Positions 57,196 to 64,000 of a DNA stretch of 64,000 nucleotides are shown here, one piece after another. The notes under the pieces are model-generated. The model had not been told where the DNA came from. It did not search any database and saw only the letters and a list, made by a program, of their open reading frames with translations. Where the stretch lies: positions 1,149,603 to 1,213,602 of the forward strand of contig BTVR01000002.1 in assembly GCA_045864775.1 (NCBI GenBank). Direction: 5' to 3'. Within the stretch, counting starts at the first letter, position 1, and the number at the start of each line of letters is the position of its first letter. This stretch comes from Macondimonas sp045864775 (GTDB taxonomy: Bacteria; Pseudomonadota; Gammaproteobacteria; UBA5335). A program made the translations under genes and the position numbers.

Positions 57196-58156
57196 CACGC
57201 CGTGGTCGGGTCTCGAACCGGGCAGGACCGACACTCGCCGCGTAGACGCAGCGGCACGGTGGAGCTGGTTCTGGGCGGTAATGCCGCGTGCCGACGTTGC
57301 GCTGGTACTGCAACTGACCGATCTGCCGAGGCCCGCGCCCGATCTGCCGAAACTGAGAAATCTGGAGATCCGCTTCCAGACGTTGCCGGGCGGGCCGATC
57401 CTGTACATACGACTCAAGGACAGAGCGCAACTCGAACTGTTTGAAACCCTGTGCCGTGACGTGATGGCAGCCGGTGAGCTGGCCCAAACCGAAACCGAAG
57501 CGCTGGAGCGGGCCATCGGGCGCACCTTTCGCTGGCATTACCTGTTGCGGGGCGGGAAGCTTGAGATGCTCTCGGAGGAGGCGCAGAAGGGTTTGATCGG
57601 AGAAATTGAAGTCCTCAAGATGTTGATGGCCACCATAGGAGAAAAGCCGGCACTCGCTGCCTGGACAGGGCCATCAGGCGCGCCCAAGGACTTCGAGCTC
57701 AAGGCCGACTGCATCGAGGTGAAGGCACGACGCGGAGCCTCGCAACCCTTCGTAAAGATCACCAGCGAACACCAGCTCGCAGACGTGCCCGATCGCCGTC
57801 TTTGGCTGGCGGTTCTGGCGGTCGACAAGGTACAACGGCCCCATGGCAGGACGCTGACGGAGCATGTGGACGAGGTGAAGGCGCATCTCGAAGCCACTGA
57901 ATCGTCGGCCATCATGGACTGGGACATGCGCCTCGCCGATGCCGGATACGATGCGCTGCACGACTATTCGGCCTGGCGCTGGATCGTTGCTGCTCCCGAG
58001 TTCCACGCGGTGGCGGAAGGTTTCCCCCGAGTCGCTGCGCCAGTTCCGCTTGGCGTTACGGGAATAACCTACTCGCTCGCGCTGTCGGCATGTGCGCCCT
58101 GGTCGACCGACTGGAACAACGTTCGATCAAAACTCGTCGATGAGGACCAGTTGTGA
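57182..58156 (+). CDS. PD-(D/E)XK motif nuclease (DUF4420-type)
   Basis: A 324-aa protein whose central part has a plausible PD-(D/E)XK nuclease core: Glu in GLIGEIEVLKML, Asp in GAPKDFELKAD, and the E-x-K of CIEVKARRG. Such proteins accompany Z1 and AIPR genes. The start is GTG at 57182, six bases after AGGAGG; the open frame upstream is not used. It is the most likely cleavage subunit of the system, an inference from motif and context. Its stop overlaps the AIPR start (ATGA-type). Confidence 0.88.
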   Translation: MIPNDTPWSGLEPGRTDTRRVDAAARWSWFWAVMPRADVALVLQLTDLPRPAPDLPKLRNLEIRFQTLPGGPILYIRLKDRAQLELFETLCRDVMAAGELAQTETEALERAIGRTFRWHYLLRGGKLEMLSEEAQKGLIGEIEVLKMLMATIGEKPALAAWTGPSGAPKDFELKADCIEVKARRGASQPFVKITSEHQLADVPDRRLWLAVLAVDKVQRPHGRTLTEHVDEVKAHLEATESSAIMDWDMRLADAGYDALHDYSAWRWIVAAPEFHAVAEGFPRVAAPVPLGVTGITYSLALSACAPWSTDWNNVRSKLVDEDQL

Positions 58157-60222
58157 GCAATCTGGACGAATACCATCGGGAACTGATGGCGGATATCCGC
58201 CGCGAGGCCGACGCAAGCGGCATCATGACGGTCGAGGCATTCTTTGACAGGATGACCGATCGTCTGACAGAGGCGGGAGAGCTGGAGACGGCCGATCGGG
58301 CCTACTACCAGAGCGGCGAGGGTGCCCAAAAACTCAGGATCGACGGATACGCGGGTCACCCCAGGGACAGCGAGGGCGTTCTGGGGCTGATTGTCTGTGA
58401 CTTTGTGGATAGCGCAGAAGTCCAGCTGTTCGGCAAGTCCGATATCCCGCCACTTCTGAACCCACTTATCCGTTTTCTGCAAAGTGCGCGGACCGAGAAG
58501 TTCCGCGATTCGCTGAATGAGGTCAATCCCGGATTCCAGATTTCAGATACCATCATCGCAGCTTGGCCCGAGGTGACCAAAGTCAAGCTGATCCTCATTT
58601 CCAATCGCCAATACATTGGTCGCGACGATGCAGTGAAGCTGTCACCGCTGGGCGCTACCCAGATTACGTGGTCGGTATGGGATCTGGCGCGGTTCGAGCG
58701 TTTCGATCGCTCGGGACAGGCGCGCGAAGAAATGGTCATCGACTTCGCGAAGGATTTCGGCGGCCCCTTGCCCGCTCTCAAGGCTTCGCAGAGTGGTGCG
58801 GCCCTTGAAAGCTACCTGCTGATCGTACCGGGCGAACAGCTCGCAGCCGTTTACGATCGCTGGGGTGCACGGCTACTGGAGGCCAATGTCCGTTCCTTCC
58901 TCCAGGCACGAGCCCGGACGAACAAGGGAATCCAGAAAACGATCAAGGAAGAGCCGGAACTCTTCTTCCCCTATAACAACGGCCTGTCTTCCACCGCCGA
59001 AGAGGTGATGTGCATAAGGACAGACGACGGACTGGCAATAGCCTCCATTCGCAATCTGCAAATCGTTAACGGCGCTCAAACCACGGGCTCGATCCACGCT
59101 GCAATGAAATCCGCCGGCAACCCGCTGACAAAGGTATACGTGCAGATGAAACTGACTGTCGTCCCTCCAGACCGGTCGGAAGACATCGTTCCGAAAATTT
59201 CGGAGTACGCGAACACCCAGAACAAGGTTAATGCTGCCGACTTCTTCTCAAACCATCCGTTCCACGTCCGGATTGAGCAGTTATCCCGCCGGCTGTTGTT
59301 CCCCGCTGCGGACGGAGGACGCCATGACAGCAAGTGGTTCTATGAACGCTCGCGGGGGCAATTCGTAAACGCCCGCAACGGGCTGACGGTTGCCCAACTT
59401 AGAAAGTTCGACCTGGAGTTTCCCAAGGCGCAATTGTTCAGCAAGACAGACCTCGCCAAATTCGAATTTTCGGCCACTGGCAAGCCCTACATCGTTTCGC
59501 AAGGTGCACAGAAAAACTTTGCCAAGTTTGCGGAGGAATTGGGTCCAGCTTGGTCGAAGAATGAGTCGAGCTTTGACGAGGTCTGGTACCGCCGGCTTAT
59601 CGCCAAGGCCATCGTCTTCCGGAAGCTCGAAGCCGAGGTTCCGAAGCAGGCGTGGTACGCAGGCGGATATCGCGCAAACATCGTGACCTACGCCATGGCG
59701 AAGATATTCCACGATGCGAACCGCGGGGGGTGTGTACTGGACCTGGACACGATCGCGAAGCGGCAAGCGGTCAGCGAGCCTCTTGCGCTTGCTCTTCTCC
59801 TCGCCGCAGAGAAAGCTCATGCCGTTATCACGCATCCCGTGGCGGGCATGCGCAACATGTCGGAGTGGGCGAAGAAGCAGGCGTGCTGGAGCTCACTGGA
59901 GGGTCGCGAAATCGACTACGGGTCCGGGTTCGAAAGCTGTCTGATTGCGGCCGAAAGTGCCCGCGCGGCAGTGCGCGAAGGGCGTCACGAGCAACGCGAG
60001 CTTGACGGAATTGCCGTGCAAACCAGGGTTGTTGATCTCGGACCAGAATTCTGGCGTCACGTTGTCGAGCGAGGAACTGCAGAAGGCAAGCTGTCGCCGA
60101 GGGACCAGCAGATTCTCAGGGTGTGCGCCGAGGTGCCGCGAAAAATTCCGAGCGAATCGCAGTCCAGGCATGCGATCAAGGTTCTCGAAAGGTTAAGGGA
60201 GCAGGGTGTAGTATTCGACTAA
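58153..60222 (+). CDS. AIPR family protein (abortive infection phage resistance)
   Basis: A 689-aa protein of the AIPR family, often found in phage-defence loci. Conserved stretches include FPYNNGLSSTAEEV, QIVNGAQTTGSIHAAM and ISEYANTQNKVNAADFFSNHPFH. The rest is mixed alpha/beta with no recognised catalytic motif. It starts at ATG 58153, overlapping the nuclease stop by four bases, and is the last gene before mnmE. Its biochemical role is unknown; it may trigger or execute cell-level protection. Confidence 0.9.
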   Translation: MSNLDEYHRELMADIRREADASGIMTVEAFFDRMTDRLTEAGELETADRAYYQSGEGAQKLRIDGYAGHPRDSEGVLGLIVCDFVDSAEVQLFGKSDIPPLLNPLIRFLQSARTEKFRDSLNEVNPGFQISDTIIAAWPEVTKVKLILISNRQYIGRDDAVKLSPLGATQITWSVWDLARFERFDRSGQAREEMVIDFAKDFGGPLPALKASQSGAALESYLLIVPGEQLAAVYDRWGARLLEANVRSFLQARARTNKGIQKTIKEEPELFFPYNNGLSSTAEEVMCIRTDDGLAIASIRNLQIVNGAQTTGSIHAAMKSAGNPLTKVYVQMKLTVVPPDRSEDIVPKISEYANTQNKVNAADFFSNHPFHVRIEQLSRRLLFPAADGGRHDSKWFYERSRGQFVNARNGLTVAQLRKFDLEFPKAQLFSKTDLAKFEFSATGKPYIVSQGAQKNFAKFAEELGPAWSKNESSFDEVWYRRLIAKAIVFRKLEAEVPKQAWYAGGYRANIVTYAMAKIFHDANRGGCVLDLDTIAKRQAVSEPLALALLLAAEKAHAVITHPVAGMRNMSEWAKKQACWSSLEGREIDYGSGFESCLIAAESARAAVREGRHEQRELDGIAVQTRVVDLGPEFWRHVVERGTAEGKLSPRDQQILRVCAEVPRKIPSESQSRHAIKVLERLREQGVVFD

Positions 60223-60258
60223 GCAGCCATCGGATTGGGGCGGTGATACCGCGTCAGG

Positions 60259-60274
60259 GAGACTCTTGAGTCTC
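60259..60274. terminator. Small inverted repeat between the AIPR and mnmE genes
   Basis: GAGACTC-TT-GAGTCTC forms a compact hairpin between two convergent stops (60222 and 60295). It lacks a T-run on either strand, so terminator function is only possible. Confidence 0.35.
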
Positions 60275-60294
60275 GTCGGCAGGGGACATGGCTA

Positions 60295-61662
60295 TCACTT
60301 GCCGATGCAAAAGCTGCTGAAGATGCGACCCAGCAGATCGTCGCTGGTGAAGATGCCCGTAATTTCGCCCAGGGCGTCCTGAACGAGGCGCAGTTCCTCG
60401 GCGGCCAGTTCGCCGGCGCGGTCGTCGTGCAGGCGGCTCTCGGCCAACGCCAGATGCGTGCCCGCGCGGGCCAGCGCTTCCAGATGCCGACGCCGAGCCG
60501 AAAATACGCCCGCGCCGGCGCCGTAACCAGCGCAGGACTTGAGATGCGCGCGCAGGACATCGAGTCCCGATCCGGCCGCGACCGACATGCCGATGTGGGG
60601 AATATCGCCGGGCACATCCCACAATCCTGCGGGCCCGCCGGTCAGGTCGATCTTGTTGTAGAGCAAAGTGACGGGAAGCTCGGCCGGCAATTCATGGGCC
60701 TGCAGGAGATCGGCAGCGGCGGGAAGGGCCCCGAGCGGCAGCCGGCTGTGATCCTGCATCAGCAGCACGCGATCGGCGCTGGCGAGGGCCCCGCGCGCGC
60801 GGCGGATACCCTCCTGCTCGACACTGTCGCCACTGGTGCGCAGCCCGGCCGTGTCGATCATATGCACGGGCATTCCGTCGATGACGATCTGGCTGCGCAG
60901 GAGGTCGCGTGTCGTTCCCGCCTGCGCGCTGACGATCGCCGTTTCCTCACCGCTCAAGGCATTGAGGAGGCTGGATTTGCCGGCGTTCGGCGGGCCGGCG
61001 ATGACGACCGTGAAGCCGTCGCGCAGCACGCGCCCCTGCCCAGCGTCCCGCTGCAGTGCCTCGAGTTGGTCCCGCAGCGCCGCGAGCCGGCTGGCGAAAG
61101 CGGCATCCGCGAGGAAATCGACCTCTTCCTCGGGAAAGTCGATCGCCGCCTCGACGTGAACGCGCAGTGCAATCACCGCCTCGGTCAGTGCGGCGACCTG
61201 TTCGGAGAAGACGCCCTGCAAGGAGGCCATGGCCGCCCGCGCGGCCGCAGCCGAGCCGCTGGCGATGAGATCGGCCACGGCCTCGGCCTGAACCAGATCG
61301 AGCTTGCCGTTGAGAAAGGCGCGTTCGGAGAACTCCCCCGGGCGAGCCGGGCGGGCCCCGAGCACGTAGCAGCGCGCCAGCACGAGGTCCAATACCACCG
61401 GGCCACCGTGGCCCTGCAGTTCCAGCACGTGCTCGCCGGTGAAGGAATGGGGCGCCGGAAAGTAGAGCGCCAGGCCTTCATCGAGTGCGGCGCCCTCAAC
61501 GTCCCTAAAGCGCGTGTGGATCGCCCGCCGCGGGGCAGGCAGTCCGCCCAGGAGATCGACCGCCAGGGTGGGCACGGCCGGGCCCGAGAGACGGATGATG
61601 CCGACACCGCCGAAACCCGGCGGCGTGGCGATGGCGGCGATGGTGTCCCTGGCTGCAGTCAT
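60295..61662 (-). CDS. mnmE: tRNA modification GTPase MnmE
   Basis: With MnmG, installs 5-carboxymethylaminomethyl groups on U34 of certain tRNAs; a cytoplasmic GTPase. The protein is 455 aa with an N-terminal folate-binding domain (IATPPGFGGVGIIRLSGPA), a GTPase domain (G1 GPPNAGKSSL, G3 DTAGLR, G4 NKID), and a C-terminal C-I-G-K with the catalytic Cys. Position next to yidC, rnpA and rpmH is the conserved near-origin order. Its 3' end is a known attachment site for SGI1-type elements, and a defence block lies right beyond it. mnmG is not seen in the window. Confidence 0.97.
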   Translation of the reverse strand: MTAARDTIAAIATPPGFGGVGIIRLSGPAVPTLAVDLLGGLPAPRRAIHTRFRDVEGAALDEGLALYFPAPHSFTGEHVLELQGHGGPVVLDLVLARCYVLGARPARPGEFSERAFLNGKLDLVQAEAVADLIASGSAAAARAAMASLQGVFSEQVAALTEAVIALRVHVEAAIDFPEEEVDFLADAAFASRLAALRDQLEALQRDAGQGRVLRDGFTVVIAGPPNAGKSSLLNALSGEETAIVSAQAGTTRDLLRSQIVIDGMPVHMIDTAGLRTSGDSVEQEGIRRARGALASADRVLLMQDHSRLPLGALPAAADLLQAHELPAELPVTLLYNKIDLTGGPAGLWDVPGDIPHIGMSVAAGSGLDVLRAHLKSCAGYGAGAGVFSARRRHLEALARAGTHLALAESRLHDDRAGELAAEELRLVQDALGEITGIFTSDDLLGRIFSSFCIGK

Positions 61663-61677
61663 CGCCGCTTCAGAGGC

Positions 61678-63354
61678 TCACACCGCAGGCGCATGCCGCG
61701 TCTTTTCTCTCTCCACTTTGCGGGTGATGTACCACTGCTGCAGGATGCCCAGGCCGTTGCTGACGACCCAGTACAGGACGAGACCCGAGGGGAACAGAGC
61801 GAAAAAGATCGTCATCAGGACCGGCATCATCATCATGACTCGCTCCTGCATGGGGTCCATGGTGCCCTGGGCCGTGCTGAGCTTTTGCTGCACCAGCATG
61901 CTGATACCGAACAACACCGGCAGCACATAATAAGGGTCCTTGGCGGACAGGTCATTGATCCAGAAAAAGAACGGCGCCTGACGCAATTCCACGCTTTCCA
62001 GCAGCACCCAGTACAAGGCGATGAACACGGGCATCTGCACGAAGATGGGAAGGCAGCCGCCCAGAGGATTGAATTTCTCCTTGCGGTACAACTCCATCAT
62101 GGCTTCGTTGAGCTTCTGCTTGTCCTCGCCGTAGCGATCGCGCAGGGCCTGGATGCGCGGGGCGAACTCGCGCATCTTGGCCATGGACCGGTATTGGGCT
62201 TCGGACAGCTTGTAGAACCCCAACTTGATCAGGACGGTGAGCGCGATGATGGCCAGGCCCCAGTTGCCGAAGAGGGCAGCGTGCAGCCATGACATCACCC
62301 AGAACAGTGGCTTGGCGATGATGGTCAAAAAGCCATAATCGACGGTCCGTTCCAGCCCGGGCGCTACCTCGGCCAGAAGGTCTTGCTCCTTGGGGCCGAG
62401 GAAAAGCCGGGTCTCGAGGGTACGGCTTTCGCCCGGCGCCAATTCGACCGCAGGCGCCGTCAGGCCGACGATCGCCTGGCCGCCCGGCAACAGCTTGCTG
62501 TAGTAGCGGTTTTCGACACTGTCCTCGCCCAGGATGGCGCCGAGGAAGTAATGATCGACGAAGCCGGCCCAGGCGCCTTTCTGGCGCAAATCGACCGGTT
62601 CGGCCGCAAGCTTGTCGAAGCCGCGCTTCTGGTAGCGTTGACCGTCATAGAAGCCGACGCCCGAGAAGGTGTGCGGCATCAGAAAATTGCGTTTCGGCTG
62701 CGGTGGCGGGAGCTGCTGCAATTGGCTGTAGAGGCTGCCGCGCCAGGCGCTCTCCCCTCGATTCTCGACGGCAAAGGCGATACGCACGACATAGCTGCCG
62801 CGTTCAAAAATATAGCGCTTGGTCACGGTCAGTCCTGAGGGATCGCTCCAACTCAGCGGTATCTCCAAGGTCTCGGCACCGGATTCCAGACCGTAATCGT
62901 CTCGGTCTACTCGATAGACCGCCCGATGATCGGGCGCCGGACGGTCCGACGCGAGCAACCCGTTCTGGGCGATGAAGAACTGCCCATCGCCGTCGGCGAG
63001 CAGGCGCACGGGCGCGCCCGGATCATCTGTGGAAAGTGGATATTCGACCAGTTCTAGCTGACGCAGATCGCCACCGACCGCGTCGATCTGGCCACGCAGG
63101 AGATCGGTTTGGAAAGTGATCCGCTCGGCGCTGGCCATGACAGGCGTCGGCTGCTGGCTTGCGCCTGGCGACGGGGGCGCGAGCGTCGGCGCATCGAGTG
63201 CGGGGATATCGATGGCCGGTTTCGGTGCCTCTGCAGTGGCAACTGGGGGCGCACCCGGGGCGGCCAGTTTTGCCAAATCTTCGGTCCATGCCTGCCAAAT
63301 CAAGAAGACGACGGCTGCCAGAACCGCGTACAGGGTAAAGCGGATGTTTTCCAT
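61678..63354 (-). CDS. yidC: Membrane protein insertase YidC
   Basis: Inner-membrane insertase for proteins using or bypassing Sec. The protein is 558 aa, typical of proteobacterial YidC with the large periplasmic domain. An N-terminal signal anchor (FTLYAVLAAVVFLIWQAW) is followed by about 330 periplasmic residues. The five-helix core then contains LIKLGFYKLSEAQYRSMAKM (Lys where E. coli has the key Arg), FNPLGGCLPIFVQMPVFIALY and FPSGLVLYWVVSN. It lies 9 bp after rnpA and 15 bp before mnmE; no yidD gene fits between rnpA and yidC. Confidence 0.97.
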   Translation of the reverse strand: MENIRFTLYAVLAAVVFLIWQAWTEDLAKLAAPGAPPVATAEAPKPAIDIPALDAPTLAPPSPGASQQPTPVMASAERITFQTDLLRGQIDAVGGDLRQLELVEYPLSTDDPGAPVRLLADGDGQFFIAQNGLLASDRPAPDHRAVYRVDRDDYGLESGAETLEIPLSWSDPSGLTVTKRYIFERGSYVVRIAFAVENRGESAWRGSLYSQLQQLPPPQPKRNFLMPHTFSGVGFYDGQRYQKRGFDKLAAEPVDLRQKGAWAGFVDHYFLGAILGEDSVENRYYSKLLPGGQAIVGLTAPAVELAPGESRTLETRLFLGPKEQDLLAEVAPGLERTVDYGFLTIIAKPLFWVMSWLHAALFGNWGLAIIALTVLIKLGFYKLSEAQYRSMAKMREFAPRIQALRDRYGEDKQKLNEAMMELYRKEKFNPLGGCLPIFVQMPVFIALYWVLLESVELRQAPFFFWINDLSAKDPYYVLPVLFGISMLVQQKLSTAQGTMDPMQERVMMMMPVLMTIFFALFPSGLVLYWVVSNGLGILQQWYITRKVEREKTRHAPAV

Positions 63355-63363
63355 GACTGCGGC

Positions 63364-63762
63364 CTAAAGGCTTTCGGGGGAAATCGAGACGGGCACTTTA
63401 GCCCGAGTGGCGATGCGTCGCCAGTGGCGATCGAGGGCTTGCAGGAGCACGGCGGTGGGCTGGGCAGCAGCGGTGGGCCGGGCCATGACCACGACGTCCC
63501 AGCCGCCGAGGTCAACCTGCCCGCGCCTGAAGCTTTCGCGGCAAAGGCGCTTGAGTCGATTCCGCGCGACCGCGTTACCCGCTGCCTTGACCGAAATGGC
63601 CAAGCCCAGCCGTGCGTGGGGAAGGGAGTTGGGCAGACTCAGGACGACGAATTCAGGGCCGCTGCTTCGTTGACCTTGGGCGCGTATGGCCGCGTACTCG
63701 CCGGCCCGCGTGAGCCGGTGCGAACGGGGAAACGCCGCGCAGTAAAGCGGACCGGCGCTCAA
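63364..63762 (-). CDS. rnpA: Ribonuclease P protein component
   Basis: Protein subunit of RNase P, which matures tRNA 5' ends. The open frame gives 132 aa. Characteristic parts are HRLTRAGEYAAI near the start, LGLAISVKAAGNAVARNRLKRLCRESFR (the RNR motif) and DVVVMARPTAA. The start is a TTG at 63762, directly after the rpmH TGA; a later start at a shorter N-terminus is possible. Cotranscription and close coupling with rpmH are typical. Confidence 0.93.
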   Translation of the reverse strand: MSAGPLYCAAFPRSHRLTRAGEYAAIRAQGQRSSGPEFVVLSLPNSLPHARLGLAISVKAAGNAVARNRLKRLCRESFRRGQVDLGGWDVVVMARPTAAAQPTAVLLQALDRHWRRIATRAKVPVSISPESL

Positions 63763-63897
63763 TCAGACCGTCAGTCGATGGCGACCCTTGGCGCGGCGGG
63801 CTTTGATGACAAGCTGGCCGTTCTTCGTCGCCATGCGGGCTCGGAAGCCATGAGTCCGTTTGCGGCGCAGTTCGCTGGGCTGATAGGTTCTTTTCAT
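63763..63897 (-). CDS. rpmH: 50S ribosomal protein L34
   Basis: A 44-aa ribosomal protein, too short for the usual open-frame threshold, found by translating the minus strand from the ATG at 63897. It begins MKRTYQPSELRRKRTHGFRA, matches L34 over its full length, and ends in ARRAKGRHRLTV. Highly basic, as expected. The stop at 63763 abuts the rnpA start. Together with the promoter upstream it marks the start of a near-origin operon. Confidence 0.98.
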   Translation of the reverse strand: MKRTYQPSELRRKRTHGFRARMATKNGQLVIKARRAKGRHRLTV

Positions 63898-63957
63898 GGC
63901 AATCGACCGTGTTTCGACAATTGGTTGAGCGTCCGAGGGCGGACACGAGGGCTGGAG

Positions 63958-63987
63958 ATCCTACTTCCCTGGTAGCGATCATGTCAA
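63958..63987 (-). promoter_or_regulatory. Sigma-70-type promoter of rpmH
   Basis: On the minus strand a perfect TTGACA (63982-63987) is separated by 18 bases from TAGGAT (63958-63963), about 61 bases before the rpmH ATG. It is the best promoter in the window and matches the placement of rpmH promoters near dnaA in other gammaproteobacteria. Confidence 0.75.
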
Positions 63988-64000
63988 CGGCCGAGGCGGT

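Larger units (their letters stand above)
50772..60222. mobile_element. Defence island: vsr, cytosine methyltransferase, GHKL, Z1, PD-(D/E)XK and AIPR genes
   Basis: A 9.4-kb block of six genes that is visibly less GC-rich than both flanks and interrupts otherwise housekeeping-like gene order, consistent with horizontal gain. vsr is divergent from a five-gene plus-strand operon whose members overlap by 4 to 35 bases. It lies against the 3' end of mnmE. I see no integrase, transposase or flanking direct repeats, so its ends are defined by genes only. Confidence 0.75.

Noticed and set aside
63898..64000. DnaA boxes or origin sequence
   Set aside because: No TTATNCACA-type match in the last 100 bases; the origin, if near, lies outside the window.

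Overview
This window looks like chromosomal DNA from a GC-rich, Gram-negative gammaproteobacterium. The evidence is inner-core LPS heptose genes (hldD, waaF), a glnE-ilvE pair, the pncC-recA-recX-alaS block, biosynthetic arginine decarboxylase, and the origin-proximal order rpmH-rnpA-yidC-mnmE at the right edge. A Chromatiales/Ectothiorhodospiraceae-type organism is plausible, but I cannot fix the genus from sequence alone. I see no rRNA, tRNA, CRISPR array, integrase, transposase or insertion sequence. Gene density is high and many neighbours share 4-bp ATGA or longer overlaps.

Layout, left to right. 1-9.4 kb: truncated nadC, glucokinase, divergent polyamine genes speE and speA, then a plus-strand run in which a hydroxyisobutyrate-dehydrogenase-like gene overlaps both speA and an Mla/MCE-type lipid transporter (STAS-permease, ATPase, MCE protein, lipoprotein), followed by a dienelactone-hydrolase-like gene. 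9.4-19 kb (minus strand): a small secreted protein, glycogen phosphorylase, a two-gene acyl-CoA dehydrogenase operon in which one subunit appears to lack its catalytic base, ilvE and glnE. 19-24 kb (plus): pncC, recA, recX, alaS. 24-32.5 kb (minus): a PQQ/haem alcohol dehydrogenase with an aldehyde dehydrogenase, a transglutaminase-like protein, N-formylglutamate amidohydrolase family protein, PAP2 phosphatase and an APH-P-loop fusion kinase. 32.9-36.1 kb (plus): CHCC zinc finger, glycosyltransferase, hldD, waaF. 36.1-45.7 kb: accessory metabolism and membrane functions (phosphodiesterases, TMEM175-like channel, pirin, oxidoreductases, DNA-alkylation repair, an EamA transporter, an extradiol dioxygenase, a flavin oxidoreductase).

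Two blocks stand out. 45.7-50.7 kb (minus) is a six-gene, mostly overlapping operon: RibD-C reductase, dehydrogenase, PTPS/QueD-like protein, glycosyltransferase, methyltransferase and CDP-alcohol phosphatidyltransferase. I read it as an uncharacterised pathway that may make a pteridine- or pyrimidine-derived, glycosylated, membrane-linked compound. Its PTPS-like protein has replaced residues normally needed for zinc binding and catalysis. 50.8-60.2 kb is a visibly less GC-rich defence island: vsr facing a five-gene plus-strand operon of 5-cytosine methyltransferase, GHKL ATPase, Z1 ATPase, PD-(D/E)XK nuclease and AIPR protein. This composite modification/restriction system has been predicted computationally but is little studied. 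It abuts the 3' end of mnmE, a known integration target for SGI1-type islands.

60.3-63.9 kb (minus) is the conserved mnmE-yidC-rnpA-rpmH block with a strong sigma-70-type promoter upstream of rpmH, so dnaA and oriC probably lie just beyond the right edge.
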